Shown: positions 51,931-61,443 of the stretch, piece by piece | Position numbering within the stretch: the first letter of the stretch is position 1 | Layout: every line of letters begins with the position of its first letter | NCBI GenBank assembly: GCA_030425685.1 | Contig: JAUIAD010000002.1 | Location: 1-64,000 of the forward strand | DNA from: Gammaproteobacteria bacterium | GTDB taxonomy: Bacteria > Pseudomonadota > Gammaproteobacteria > Coxiellales > Coxiellaceae | Length of the DNA stretch: 64,000 nucleotides | Reading direction: 5' to 3' | Position numbers and translations under genes: made by a program | The notes under the pieces: generated by a model | What the model was told of the DNA's origin: nothing | Databases searched by the model: none | What the model saw: only the letters and a program-made list of their open reading frames with translations

Positions 51931-53345
51931 ATTTGCACCTCACCAAAAGGCACATCAGAGGGAACGTCTTGAAAAGAATAATTATCAAAACGCGTAAATT
52001 GGCCAAAAAAGGATAAAAACACTTTACCAATCGGACCATTACGTTGTTTAGCAATAATCACTTCCGCTTTTCCTTTATCGGCGGTTTCTGGATTATAAAC
52101 TTCATCACGATAAACAAAGGCAATCAAATCCGCATCCTGCTCAATCGCTCCAGACTCACGTAAATCTGACATTACTGGACGTTTATCGGTACGTTGCTCC
52201 AAACCACGATTTAACTGCGATAAAGCAATCACCGGGACATTTAGTTCTTTTGCTAAACCTTTTAAGGAACGTGAGATTTCAGAAATTTCATTGGTACGGT
52301 TTTCGGTTTTGCCACCAATCTGCATCAACTGCAAATAATCGATAACAATTAAACCAATACCATCTTGCTCACGCGCAACACGGCGTGCACGTGCACGCAT
52401 TTCTGTAGGCGATAACGCTGGTGTGTCATCAATAAATAATTTTGTCCCTGACAGCATTTCAATAGCAGACGTAACACGTGGCCAATCCTCATCGCTTAAC
52501 TTACCAGTACGCACTTTATGCTGATTAATGCTACCCAGTGAAGAAATCATACGCATTACCAATGATTCACCCGGCATTTCCAAACTAAATACCAACACTG
52601 GTTTTTCACTACGAATCGCCGCATGCTCTGCCATATTCATGGCGAGCGTCGTTTTACCCATGGAAGGACGACCAGCGACAATAATTAAATCACCGTCTTG
52701 CAAACCTGAGGTCATATTATCTAAATCAGTAAAGCCACTGGACAAACCGGTCAGCGGATCGGTTGAGTGATACAAAGTATCAATACGATCCGTAGCCTTT
52801 GCTAATAACGTACCAATATCAACCGGGCCACTACCGCGACTGCCTTGTTCGGCAATAGAAAAAACTTCTCGCTCAGCAACATCTAACAGCTCTTTGATCT
52901 CACGGCCGTCAGGGTTGAAGGCTGCTTCGGCAATATCAGTCCCTGCCGCAATTAACCGCCGCAATACCGAACGTTCTCGCACGATGTCACCATAGGCGAC
53001 AATATTAGCAGCACTGGGTGTATTTTTTGCCAATTCATAAAGGTACGCTTCACCACCGGCATTATTTAACTGTGAGGTTGTTTTTAAAATATCACTTATG
53101 GTTAACACATCAAGCGGCTTTGATTGCTCTACCAAACGTGCCATGGTTTGAAAAATTAATTTATGATCATTACGATAAAAATCCTCCGCACTCAGGCGAT
53201 CAGCAATACGATCCCATGCGCGGTTATCAAGCATTAATGCACCTAAAACGGATTGCTCAGCTTCGTTTGAGTGCGGTGGCACGCGCGGGGGTAACTTTTT
53301 TCCCTGCGGTGGCGGTGATGGGGGTATATCGTGTTCTTCTAACAT
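51927..53345 (-). CDS. dnaB: Replicative DNA helicase DnaB
   Basis: This 472-residue protein has the N-terminal domain (PPHSNEAEQSVLGALMLDNR) and linker. Its RecA-type helicase domain has Walker A AGRPSMGKTTLAMN, LVFSLEMPGESLVMRM, Walker B LIVIDYLQLM and SQLNRGLEQRTDKRP, and the protein ends in the arginine-finger/C-terminal region with IAKQRNGPIGKV. It unwinds DNA at the replication fork. It lies downstream of rplI across a family B palindrome, an arrangement common in gammaproteobacteria. No intein is present. Confidence 0.97.
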   Translation of the reverse strand: MLEEHDIPPSPPPQGKKLPPRVPPHSNEAEQSVLGALMLDNRAWDRIADRLSAEDFYRNDHKLIFQTMARLVEQSKPLDVLTISDILKTTSQLNNAGGEAYLYELAKNTPSAANIVAYGDIVRERSVLRRLIAAGTDIAEAAFNPDGREIKELLDVAEREVFSIAEQGSRGSGPVDIGTLLAKATDRIDTLYHSTDPLTGLSSGFTDLDNMTSGLQDGDLIIVAGRPSMGKTTLAMNMAEHAAIRSEKPVLVFSLEMPGESLVMRMISSLGSINQHKVRTGKLSDEDWPRVTSAIEMLSGTKLFIDDTPALSPTEMRARARRVAREQDGIGLIVIDYLQLMQIGGKTENRTNEISEISRSLKGLAKELNVPVIALSQLNRGLEQRTDKRPVMSDLRESGAIEQDADLIAFVYRDEVYNPETADKGKAEVIIAKQRNGPIGKVFLSFFGQFTRFDNYSFQDVPSDVPFGEVQM

Positions 53346-53414
53346 GGTGTAAGTCTATCATCCCTGTGGACTTGCGCAAAGTGATAACTTTGATGCTTGT
53401 TTAGATCGGCGCAA

Positions 53415-53434
53415 GGGCGCAGCATGCTGCGCCC
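53415..53434. repeat. 20-bp palindrome family B, between rplI and dnaB
   Basis: A perfect copy of GGGCGCAGCATGCTGCGCCC followed by CTACC in the intergenic stretch separating rplI from dnaB. A hairpin in the mRNA here could set different levels for the two genes. Confidence 0.85.
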
Positions 53435-53470
53435 CTACCGGTGCTTGATGTTTTAAGCGTGGGAGTTATT

Positions 53471-53920
53471 TTATTCTGCAGCTTCTACAGTTACTTTGAT
53501 GGTTGCAGCAACGTCACTGTGTAATTGCAATGCAACATCGTATTCGCCCACTTGGCGGATAGGACCTTCAGGTAAAGAAACTTCACTTTTGTTAATTTCA
53601 ATACCTTGCGCCGTAATTGCTTCAGCAATTTCACGTGGTGATACAGAACCGAATAACTTGCCTTCTTCACTAGCTTTAGCGGCAAGTTTAATCGTCATTT
53701 CAGCTAATTTCTCAGCACGCTCTTTAGCTTGCGCTAATACATCCGCTGCTTTTTTCTCAAATTCAGCACGACGTGATTCAAAGATAGCAATAAATTCAGG
53801 TGTCGCAGGCACTGCTTTTCCGGTAGGAATTAAATAATTACGGCCAAAACCTGCCTTAACATTAACTTGATCACCAATGTTACCCAAATTGACTACTTTT
53901 TCTTGTAGGATTAATTTCAT
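53471..53920 (-). CDS. rplI: Ribosomal protein L9
   Basis: The protein is 149 residues from the Met at 53920: [39 protein letters not shown], then a long linker helix rich in Ala, Glu and Lys and the C-terminal [20 protein letters not shown] domain. AAGGGG lies eight bases before the ATG. The open frame continues upstream into the DUF2232 gene but that is not part of L9. Length is typical. Confidence 0.97.
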   Translation of the reverse strand: MKLILQEKVVNLGNIGDQVNVKAGFGRNYLIPTGKAVPATPEFIAIFESRRAEFEKKAADVLAQAKERAEKLAEMTIKLAAKASEEGKLFGSVSPREIAEAITAQGIEINKSEVSLPEGPIRQVGEYDVALQLHSDVAATIKVTVEAAE

Positions 53921-53924
53921 AGGA

Positions 53925-54800
53925 TTACCCCTTCTTAATGCAAAATGATTGACGCTGGCGAAAGTTAAACCAGCTATCAATAAAACCGACAACCGCTAAT
54001 AGCACCAAAACAAATACCATTAACGATGTAAACAAAATCAACAAAGCATAAAAACATGCTAACGCAATACGCATAAAGTTTTTCTTTTCAGCCACTGCAT
54101 GCAATAAGCTTAATGCGCCAAAAATAAATGGCAAAAGCACCAATGGCAGCAGGTCAACTAACCAGCCCGCATTGACAAAGCCTGCTGTCACAAACATTAA
54201 AAAAGCAATAATAGAAAACGCTTTGTGGACACAATAGTCACCTAGCTTTTCATTACGCCAATGCCTTGCTAGCCATAAACTTAGGGCCAACATAAAAACA
54301 GCAAATGCAGCAGCTAAACCGGTCAAAATAGAGGAAATTGAACGGAAACTTTTGTCCAATTCCGCTTGATGCGCTTTAAACACTTCCGGCCAATTCGCTG
54401 AAGACTTAAACTGGTTATAGGCACTCTGCCAAATTTGCTTTACATCGGGATGAATCATGTGCACGACCAACACGACCGCAGCTGCAATGATCACCAACCC
54501 CAAAATCAGTTGTCGCCAATTGGGAAATCGACGCCAATATAAAGCAATTAGATAAGCAAAAAGAGCAAAAATCAGTGTGAAGTCATACATGCTTACCTGG
54601 CGTAACACCATCAATGCGATGGAAGGTAACGCCACCCATGCCAACACCGCCAAACCACTTTTTGCCCCTTTTGACAAAGTCACAAAGTTGACAATAATGG
54701 CAGCGGTAATCGATAGTGGCCAAGGAAGCAACGCGCACAGCAATGCAACAAAGCTGGCGCGCAAATTACTTCCTAGCAGGTATTGACCGATCTTAGTCAT
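53925..54800 (-). CDS. DUF2232-type membrane protein between rpsR and rplI
   Basis: This protein has 291 residues from the Met at 54800 and six to eight hydrophobic helices (for example [35 protein letters not shown] and [20 protein letters not shown]). A DUF2232/YybS-like protein in this operon position, five bases after rpsR and four before rplI, is known in Legionella and Pseudomonas relatives. Its function is unknown. A start at 54824 would overlap rpsR by 19 bases and is less likely. Confidence 0.8.
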   Translation of the reverse strand: MTKIGQYLLGSNLRASFVALLCALLPWPLSITAAIIVNFVTLSKGAKSGLAVLAWVALPSIALMVLRQVSMYDFTLIFALFAYLIALYWRRFPNWRQLILGLVIIAAAVVLVVHMIHPDVKQIWQSAYNQFKSSANWPEVFKAHQAELDKSFRSISSILTGLAAAFAVFMLALSLWLARHWRNEKLGDYCVHKAFSIIAFLMFVTAGFVNAGWLVDLLPLVLLPFIFGALSLLHAVAEKKNFMRIALACFYALLILFTSLMVFVLVLLAVVGFIDSWFNFRQRQSFCIKKG

Positions 54801-54805
54801 ATGCG

Positions 54806-55033
54806 TTAATCGTGCATGTCGCAATACGGCAACAAGGCTAAGTAACGTGCTAACTTAATCGCTTTCGATAGTTGGCGTTGATACTTGGCACTCGTACCAG
54901 TGATGCGGCTTGGAACAATGCGTCCAGACTCCATAATGTAATCCTTTAGCATTTCGATATCTTTATAATCAATCTCTTTTGCATCTTCTGCTTTAAAAGC
55001 GCAATACTTTTTGCGACGAAAATATGATGGCAT
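54806..55033 (-). CDS. rpsR: Ribosomal protein S18
   Basis: This 75-residue protein matches S18: [40 protein letters not shown] and [20 protein letters not shown], then YLALLPYCD. It binds the 30S platform next to S6, whose gene lies 19 bases upstream. Length is typical. Confidence 0.97.
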   Translation of the reverse strand: MPSYFRRKKYCAFKAEDAKEIDYKDIEMLKDYIMESGRIVPSRITGTSAKYQRQLSKAIKLARYLALLPYCDMHD

Positions 55034-55052
55034 GATAATATCCTCAGTTTAG

Positions 55053-55490
55053 TTATTCAGCATTTTCTGCTGTAGATTCAACAGATGTTTCTTTAGGATC
55101 AGACTTTTCAGTCTGTTCTTCATCACGTTTTGGTTTGAAGGATTTATCACGACGAGAAGACTTTGATCGATCAGCACCTTTCATGATTTCTGAAGGCTGA
55201 GTGATCGCTTCTTTACGTGCTAATACTAAGTTACGCAAAACAGCATCGTTATAGCGGAATGAGCTTTCCAACTCTTCTAAGATCTTGTTGTCACACTCGA
55301 TGTTCATCAAGATATAATGCGCTTTATGCACCTTATTAATAGAGTAAGCTAACTGACGACGTCCCCAGTCTTCCAAACGATGTACAGAACCACCGCCTTG
55401 TTTAATAATGTTTTGGTAACGTTCTAGCATAGCAGGTACCTGACCAGATTGATCAGGATGCACAAGAAAGACAATTTCGTAGTGTCTCAT
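55053..55490 (-). CDS. rpsF: Ribosomal protein S6
   Basis: This 145-residue protein begins [20 protein letters not shown] and has the conserved [20 protein letters not shown] followed by YILMNIE and [13 protein letters not shown] charged, low-complexity tail of about 45 residues (rich in Lys, Asp, Glu) extends the protein past the core, a common variable part of S6. It is the first gene of the rpsF-rpsR-DUF2232-rplI operon. The stretch upstream (55491-55773) holds no gene, only a small hairpin AGGGTT-CGC-AACCCT at 55713-55727 behind pilT. Confidence 0.95.
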   Translation of the reverse strand: MRHYEIVFLVHPDQSGQVPAMLERYQNIIKQGGGSVHRLEDWGRRQLAYSINKVHKAHYILMNIECDNKILEELESSFRYNDAVLRNLVLARKEAITQPSEIMKGADRSKSSRRDKSFKPKRDEEQTEKSDPKETSVESTAENAE

Positions 55491-55773
55491 GTTTCCCCTC
55501 TCGGATGTTGTAGCCCTCTAGCCGTAGCCAATAGAGCAAGGAGTTAAAAACCCGGTATGATAGTCAATTTCTTTACAATCTGCAAGGGTTTATCTTCTAG
55601 CCTGCTTATGCCACAAGGTGGTGATGTCTCAAGGCTGCCCATAGGCACCATCACCCCGTTGCTTGACCATGGAATCTAGGTAGCTGGCTGGATAATTTAG
55701 AATTAGTAGATAAGGGTTCGCAACCCTACAGTAAGAACTTGATTAATAATATGTATTTACAGGTATAACAACG

Positions 55774-56769
55774 CTAGATCAGCCCTTGACGCTTTAGCTC
55801 CTCCAGCGACTGATCCATGGTGATCATGCCATCCTGGCGTCCTGTCTGCATCGCTGAGAGTATTTGCGACACCTTTTGCTCTCTGATTAAATTTCGAACA
55901 GCTGGCGTCGCTATTAAAATTTCAAAGGCGCCAATTCGCCCACCGCTAGGCTTTCTTAATAAGCGCTGAGAAATCACCGCCTGTAAAGATTCCGATAATA
56001 TTGTGCGCATCATCTCTGCTTGCGACTCAGCAAAAACGTCAATAATACGGTTGATCGATTTTGAAGCTGAGTTTGTATGCAAGGTTGAGAAAATTAAATG
56101 GCCCGTTTCTGCTGCCGTTAATGCCAGCTGTATCGTTTCCAAATCCCGCAGCTCACCCACTAAAATGATATCCGGATCTTCACGCAAAGCCGCCCGTAAC
56201 GCATTTGAAAAACTTGAAGCATGCTGCCCCACTTCGCGTTGATTGATCAGGCAGTTATGGTTATCGTGGACAAATTCAATGGGGTCTTCAATCGTTAGAA
56301 TATGTTTTTTAGCATCAGACTCCCTATTAATATAGTCAATCATTGATGCCAAGCTGGTGCTCTTACCAGAACCCGTTGGTCCGGTCACCAGCACCAAACC
56401 ATTCTCCAGGTGACACAGCTCTTTAAATTTTTCCGGCAAACCCAAATCAGCAAAATTGGGAATTTCAAATGGAATAGCACGAAATACAAACGAAAGCCCA
56501 TTTTTTTGCATAAATGCATTAACACGAAAACGTGCCTGCCCTTCAAGCTCAAAACTAAAATCGGTATTTAATACTGTATTTAATTCTTTTTGATTCTTCT
56601 GAGGTAACACTGCCTCCAAAATGGCTTGCGCATCTTCTTTGGAAACAGCAGCGTGATCCAAACGGCGCAAATCTCCATCAACGCGAATCATGGGTTTTTC
56701 ACCCGTAGAAATATGCAAGTCAGAAGCACCTTGCTCGAACATTAATTTTAGTAACTGAAAAATATCCAT
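55774..56769 (-). CDS. pilT: Type IV pilus retraction ATPase PilT
   Basis: This 331-residue protein has the PilT N-terminal domain (GASDLHISTGEKPMIRVDGD). Its ATPase core has Walker A TGPTGSGKSTS, the Asp box ILTIEDPIEF, Walker B REDPDIILVGELRDLETI, the His box LIFSTLHTNSASKSINRI and a C-terminal AIRNLIRE-like segment (PAVRNLIREQKVSQI). PilT depolymerises pili for twitching or DNA uptake. GGAGG lies six bases before the ATG. It is the promoter-distal gene behind the DUF4124 and minor-pilin genes. PilU is less likely but not excluded. Confidence 0.93.
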   Translation of the reverse strand: MDIFQLLKLMFEQGASDLHISTGEKPMIRVDGDLRRLDHAAVSKEDAQAILEAVLPQKNQKELNTVLNTDFSFELEGQARFRVNAFMQKNGLSFVFRAIPFEIPNFADLGLPEKFKELCHLENGLVLVTGPTGSGKSTSLASMIDYINRESDAKKHILTIEDPIEFVHDNHNCLINQREVGQHASSFSNALRAALREDPDIILVGELRDLETIQLALTAAETGHLIFSTLHTNSASKSINRIIDVFAESQAEMMRTILSESLQAVISQRLLRKPSGGRIGAFEILIATPAVRNLIREQKVSQILSAMQTGRQDGMITMDQSLEELKRQGLI

Positions 56770-56771
56770 TG

Positions 56772-57413
56772 CTATCCTCCAATACTAGCCGGCCGTTCTA
56801 ACATTAAAAAACTACTTTCATAGCGACTAAGAGGCCCTACTCTTGCATACTGTACGTATATGGTTATCGTTTTTGTCGTTTGGATAAGCGCACCATTTTT
56901 ATCAATAAGCTCAGCATAAATTGTATGCGAACCGCGATCTAAATTATTTAAAGTGAATGTTGATTTAGCTGCTGGCTCACCATACGCAGTTCCATCTACA
57001 TAAATTTGTACTTTTGAGCCCGGCAAAAAATCAGGGTTGACGGTGACTAACACCGGGATCTTGCGTTGATTTTGAAAAGTTTGTTCGTTTTTGGGTGATG
57101 CTATTTCAAATTTTTTGTAATATTCAGCAGGATTTATTTCTTCAGGTGCATCTGCAGGTTTTTCCTTATCGTCGACAACAGTTTCATCCATTTGCTGTGT
57201 CGACGCTTTCTTTTCACCCTTTGCCGGAGGCGTTTTTGAAAAAGTTGAAACGGGATATTTATTTAAATCAACTTTCTCGCCACCCTCTATAGGCTGATTT
57301 GAAAAGGTAATGGTGCCATCTTTTTTTACTTTTTTATATATGGCTGCACTGGCATTCGTGGTAAAACACAAGATAGATAAAAAACAAAGATAATAAAATA
57401 TTCGCAAAATCAT
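56772..57413 (-). CDS. DUF4124-domain secreted protein
   Basis: From the ATG at 57413 the protein has 213 residues. It has a signal peptide (MILRIFYYLCFLSILCFTTN ASA), the DUF4124 core AIYKKVKKDGTITFSNQPIE, a low-complexity linker and a C-terminal beta domain (IPVLVTVNPDFLPGSKVQIY ... NLDRGSHTIYAELID). DUF4124 proteins often sit in envelope or pilus loci. It is next to the minor pilins and two bases before pilT, so a periplasmic role for pili is plausible. A GTG start nine bases earlier is possible. Confidence 0.8.
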   Translation of the reverse strand: MILRIFYYLCFLSILCFTTNASAAIYKKVKKDGTITFSNQPIEGGEKVDLNKYPVSTFSKTPPAKGEKKASTQQMDETVVDDKEKPADAPEEINPAEYYKKFEIASPKNEQTFQNQRKIPVLVTVNPDFLPGSKVQIYVDGTAYGEPAAKSTFTLNNLDRGSHTIYAELIDKNGALIQTTKTITIYVQYARVGPLSRYESSFLMLERPASIGG

Positions 57414-57414
57414 C

Positions 57415-57855
57415 CTATACACCCTCTAAGGTTTGACCACTGGTAACAGGATCAACCGGTGAGATTTGACTTGATAATGTTACGGTCCTATTTTCATTGG
57501 TGGAGTCTGTCCAAGTGACACTAACACTGACTACTTTATGCGGTGGGTTAACCACTTCCGTAACGGTCCACGATAACGTATATGAAACCGCATTACGTGT
57601 TACCGAACTTGTGCCAGAGACAATATCATCATAGGCGGTAGAGCCCGACGTAACAGGTATTTTAGAAAAATTGCGAAATTCAGCAATTTTATTTTCAGCT
57701 AATACTATAGCTTCGGAATGCTGTGCTGCAATAGCTTTATTGCGAATAACCACACTTTGTAACTGGATTAAACCAATAATACCAATTGCTAAAATCAGCA
57801 TCGCAATCATTGCCCCGATGATACTAATACCATTTTGCCGAGTAACTTTTTTCAT
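57415..57855 (-). CDS. pilV: Minor pilin PilV-like
   Basis: This 146-residue protein has a prepilin-type start (QNG, then ISIIGAMIAMLILAIGIIGL with QLQSVV) and the PilV-like NKAIAAQHSEAIVLAENKIA. Prepilin peptidase should cut after the Gly. The usual Glu at position 5 of the mature protein is replaced by Gly (ISIIG), which is rare in PilV. It starts directly at the end of pilX and is followed by the DUF4124 gene. Length is normal for minor pilins. Confidence 0.8.
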   Translation of the reverse strand: MKKVTRQNGISIIGAMIAMLILAIGIIGLIQLQSVVIRNKAIAAQHSEAIVLAENKIAEFRNFSKIPVTSGSTAYDDIVSGTSSVTRNAVSYTLSWTVTEVVNPPHKVVSVSVTWTDSTNENRTVTLSSQISPVDPVTSGQTLEGV

Positions 57856-58982
57856 TATATAAAATCCTTCCAGCTACCAGGGACTTTTCCATAACTGCCA
57901 CTGCCTGTTGAAAAGTTAAATGTTTCATCCAAAATATCCGGGTCATAATAAATCCGTGAATTACTATCGAGCTCTATAAGACCACGAGAAATTAATGCAC
58001 CGTAAATTCTTGCATTACTATTTATCTCAACACCCTGGGAACCAGATGAGAAAACCAAACCTTCAACCACAACATTTGAATCCAATGTCACTTTACCGGT
58101 AGCAATTATATTGCCATAAATCTCTACGTTACTACTTATCTCAATATCACCTTCGACATAAATATTAACTGGATTGGCAGAAGTACCCACTTCCGTGTTT
58201 GATGAAATAGTTGCTACACCATTTGTTTGCACTAAAGATATAGACACACCCTGCAAACCATCTAACTGACCACTGTAATCATGATCACTACTGTAGGTGT
58301 AAGTCACAGTAGCTGAGCTAGCAAGATTAGTAATCGACGCGCCTAAATATTGATTCTGAAGTTGAATTGCCGTCATTGATGCAAGTGTTGCATCGGCCTC
58401 TGTAATATCAGTGTCGATATTCCCCTGGCTAGAACTAAGCCCCCCATCATTATATGTTCTAGCATTACTACTCAAGCCTGCCGTACCTCCTAAGATAGTT
58501 GTTTGCGTACCATAGTTATTATAAATACGCGAGTTACTATCCATATCTAAGCTTCCCCCTCCGATAACAGGAAGAGTGGGTGCACCCGAGGTGCCTGCAG
58601 AAATATATTTTACTTTTTGTGAAATTGTCCGGCTAGCAGAACCATCAACACTATTACCCACCGAAACCAGATCAACTAAATCTTTACTGCCACCAATAAA
58701 ATTTACTGTTACCGTGTAAGTACCCGAATTAGATGTCGAGCCAGTAATTTGTTGCCCATCTGTTAATGACGCGTAGTTTTCATTCATATAAGTTATTGCA
58801 TAATCAAGGCCAGCTTGTGCGACTTCAAAAGCCTGCTGTGAACGAAAATGATTATTCACCCGTCGATACTTGGTCACAATAAACTGTGCTGAACCAATAG
58901 TCAGCAACGTTACCGCTATTAAAATAACAACCGTTAAGATAATAGTAGAAAATCCTTTTTCATTATGGGGTAAATTTGTCAT
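57855..58982 (-). CDS. pilX: PilX-like pilin with beta-repeat domain
   Basis: The 375-residue protein has a PilX N-terminus (NEKG, then FSTIILTVVILIAVTLLTIG) and FEVAQAGLDYAITY. The C-terminal half has repeats built on S-N-x-x-(I/T)-Y: DMDSNSRIYN, LSSNARTYND, EISSNVEIYG, EINSNARIYG and ELDSNSRIYY, plus related turns. This layout (a DUF7305-like or bactofilin-like beta-helix) is found in long PilX proteins. It likely sits at the pilus tip. Length is about twice that of Pseudomonas PilX. It overlaps pilW by 20 bases. Confidence 0.8.
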   Translation of the reverse strand: MTNLPHNEKGFSTIILTVVILIAVTLLTIGSAQFIVTKYRRVNNHFRSQQAFEVAQAGLDYAITYMNENYASLTDGQQITGSTSNSGTYTVTVNFIGGSKDLVDLVSVGNSVDGSASRTISQKVKYISAGTSGAPTLPVIGGGSLDMDSNSRIYNNYGTQTTILGGTAGLSSNARTYNDGGLSSSQGNIDTDITEADATLASMTAIQLQNQYLGASITNLASSATVTYTYSSDHDYSGQLDGLQGVSISLVQTNGVATISSNTEVGTSANPVNIYVEGDIEISSNVEIYGNIIATGKVTLDSNVVVEGLVFSSGSQGVEINSNARIYGALISRGLIELDSNSRIYYDPDILDETFNFSTGSGSYGKVPGSWKDFI

Positions 58983-59628
58983 TATATAATTTCACTGTTT
59001 TTTGGAGTGATTGCGTCACGGTCGGGTCGTTTTGCAATTCACCAGTAATAGAAATCGTTACCGATCTGACAGCAATCGTCGCTGTACCTGGACCGGTATC
59101 ATCAAGGTCAACAACCTCGGTATTTAAAGTAATTTGGAACTGGGTAATCTTAACAATGCTGACATCTGTTAAATTTTGCCAAAGATTACTTGCTGCCGTG
59201 CACGTAAAAGCAGCTCCACGCGGGCGATATTGAATCGCCTCACTATTTAAACGAAAACCATAACGCTCATCATCAATAGAAGAACTAATCGCCTCCAAAC
59301 TACCGTTATTATTAGCATCGTACGTAAATAAGATACAATTATTTCCTGCATTAATACTTATATCGGTAGAGCCTGATACCATAAAGGGGTTAGTGGAACT
59401 GGTCTCAGCACTAGCCCAATAACCTGCTCTTTGTAAATCACGCGCCATCGTTTCAAGCACCAACTGCAATTGAGAGTCCAAACGCGCACTACTGTAAGTT
59501 TCCTCACTGTGTTTAGATGAAAAGAAGAATAAATAGATAACACCCGCTATGACTAAAGTACCAATAAAGAGGCCGATCATCAGCTCAACCATACTTAACC
59601 CTAGCGTTTTTCTTTTCCCTATTAACAT
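58963..59628 (-). CDS. pilW: Minor pilin PilW-like
   Basis: This 221-residue protein has the prepilin site TLG, then LSMVELMIGLFIGTLVIAGV (Glu5 kept). LDSQLQLVLETMARDLQRAG and YWAS follow, the PilW signature. A Ser/Asn-rich beta domain makes up the rest. It is a pilus-priming minor pilin. It overlaps fimT by seven bases and pilX by 20, showing a tightly packed operon. Confidence 0.88.
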   Translation of the reverse strand: MLIGKRKTLGLSMVELMIGLFIGTLVIAGVIYLFFFSSKHSEETYSSARLDSQLQLVLETMARDLQRAGYWASAETSSTNPFMVSGSTDISINAGNNCILFTYDANNNGSLEAISSSIDDERYGFRLNSEAIQYRPRGAAFTCTAASNLWQNLTDVSIVKITQFQITLNTEVVDLDDTGPGTATIAVRSVTISITGELQNDPTVTQSLQKTVKLYNDKFTP

Positions 59629-60131
59629 GCTGGGTACCCCTGAACGTTATCAGAACAAATGCTTAATGAACCCATGGTATTCGCTTCTAACGTAATCGTG
59701 CCTTGACTATTGCTGACTTCAACAGTGACAGCATTATTAATAGAGCCTTTATTTCCTGAAAAAGTTAATGGGAAAGTTCCTGAGGCAATATTGAAGCTTA
59801 CTCCAGGATAAGTGGTACTCGACACTTGCCCCAAGTTACAAGCACCACTAGAAGCACAATCACAGCTTGAAGTTGTGGTTGCACCATAACACCAACTGCC
59901 CCCAGCCTGGAGAACAAAAACAATATTGGCTTGTCTTTTAAGGGCTTCAGAACGTGCCTCTAATAAATGCTGATAAAGTGATTCTGCCGCGCCTCTTAAA
60001 CGCTCTCGGTCAATATAGAATTTATAAATAGGCACTGCCGCGGCAACCAAAATACCTATAATGGCTAGCGTAATGCTAAGCTCAAGCAGCGTAAAGCCAA
60101 GATATGGATGTCTTCTTCGTGGCACCGGCAT
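59622..60131 (-). CDS. fimT: FimT/GspH-type minor pilin
   Basis: This is a 169-residue protein from the ATG at 60131. It has the prepilin site YLG, then FTLLELSITLAIIGILVAAA (Glu5 kept), a GspH/FimT segment AESLYQHLLEARSEALKRQA and a beta-rich end with paired cysteines (SSCDCASSGAC, SICSDNVQGYPAC). FimT-like pilins bind DNA in some competent species. It is the first gene of the minor-pilin operon, divergent from pilM. A TTG start at 60179 is an alternative. Confidence 0.85.
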   Translation of the reverse strand: MPVPRRRHPYLGFTLLELSITLAIIGILVAAAVPIYKFYIDRERLRGAAESLYQHLLEARSEALKRQANIVFVLQAGGSWCYGATTTSSCDCASSGACNLGQVSSTTYPGVSFNIASGTFPLTFSGNKGSINNAVTVEVSNSQGTITLEANTMGSLSICSDNVQGYPAC

Positions 60132-60369
60132 TGTTTGCATATCCCTTGCAAGTCTGTGTAATGTAGCCTTTAGAATCAATATCCTATAAAATTATAGCAT
60201 ATTAAGATATAACGCATCAGTTTTTGATCTGGAATCTTAGTATAAAGCCAGAATAGTAGGAACGGCTTTAGGCAATTAATATGCAGGATGCACATTGTTT
60301 TACTGTTTTCGGTAGAATTTAATCAAAGCATCTTTTTGACTGAATACTTTTGATTAAGTGAGGATCACA

Positions 60370-61443
60370 TTGAACGGACTCGCAAAGCTGATTAATTACA
60401 GTCGCCACCTACTGTTAAACAAGCCTAAAATTGCTGGTTTTGATATTTCATCAGTACCTTTAGCTATCTGCATGCAGCTAGCTAAAAAGGGTAATAGCAC
60501 ACTACTTAGCAATTTCGCCACGACTACGATACCCGAAAAAAAAACGCAACATGATGGCTCTATCGCCATGGTTGAATTACCCGGCATTATTCGCCAGCTA
60601 AAAGAACAAGCAAAAATTCGCAAATGCGATAGCTCACTGGCAACCCCAGGTATCTTTGTTAATCTAAAGCCCTTACAAGTACCCTATTCAGATTCAGAAG
60701 AACAACTTGAAAACCTAGTGTGGAATGCCGCACAAAAAGAGTTTGAAGATATCAATGAAGAACTGTATATGGACTATTATGAAACTGAGCATAGTGAAAA
60801 AGAAAACGTAAAAGTGCATAACATCATGCTCGTAGCAGCGCATAAAAAGCCCATGCAAGAAACGCTTAGTGCTTTTAGCGCTACGCATACTACTTGCCGA
60901 ATATTAGACGTTGATTTTTTTACTTTAGAGCAAGCCACCAATTTTAGCCTCGATCTTGATAACAGTAAAATTACAGCCACTATTAATGTCAATCCAACCT
61001 CATTAACCTTTATTACTCTAAAAGGTCAGGAACGTCTTCATACTTATTATCATCATTTTGAAATACCTGGGCTTATTGAGGCAATGCGAGACCTGGCGAG
61101 CAAACTAACAGAATACCCTTTTGAAAAAAAAGAGTCGCTTAATAAAGATCCTTTTACCACACTTATATCACAGATCAATGCTGAAATTGGTCTTGCTATT
61201 AGCGGATTTAACAAGCGTTATATGGATCTTGCTATTAATGACATCCAGCTCTGTGGATTTTGCGCCTTAATACCAGGTATAGAACAAGCTTTGTTTCAAC
61301 AAACCAACATTCAAACTAACATATTAAATCCATTTCGCAATATAGAAATTGCTTCACATCTTAATCGCAGCAATATTATTGAAATGGGTCCCGCTTGCGT
61401 GATGGCATTTGGTTTAGCACTACGGAATATTAATTATGGCTAA
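60370..61443 (+). CDS. pilM: PilM, actin-like pilus assembly protein
   Basis: This 357-residue protein from the TTG at 60370 (AGGAT upstream) has the PilM-like start KPKIAGFDISSVPLAICMQL. It also has ELEGIIRQ-like helices (VELPGIIRQLKEQAKI), a domain with INVNPTSLTFITLKGQ, and an ending AFGLALRN. PilM is a cytoplasmic actin-fold protein that recruits PilN. GTG at 60358 could extend it by four codons. The gene overlaps pilN by eight bases, and the group pilM-N-O-P-Q confirms the identity. Confidence 0.88.
   Translation: MNGLAKLINYSRHLLLNKPKIAGFDISSVPLAICMQLAKKGNSTLLSNFATTTIPEKKTQHDGSIAMVELPGIIRQLKEQAKIRKCDSSLATPGIFVNLKPLQVPYSDSEEQLENLVWNAAQKEFEDINEELYMDYYETEHSEKENVKVHNIMLVAAHKKPMQETLSAFSATHTTCRILDVDFFTLEQATNFSLDLDNSKITATINVNPTSLTFITLKGQERLHTYYHHFEIPGLIEAMRDLASKLTEYPFEKKESLNKDPFTTLISQINAEIGLAISGFNKRYMDLAINDIQLCGFCALIPGIEQALFQQTNIQTNILNPFRNIEIASHLNRSNIIEMGPACVMAFGLALRNINYG

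Noticed and set aside
55713-55727. Hairpin AGGGTT-CGC-AACCCT as terminator of pilT
   Set aside because: No T-run follows on the minus strand, so a terminator is not supported.
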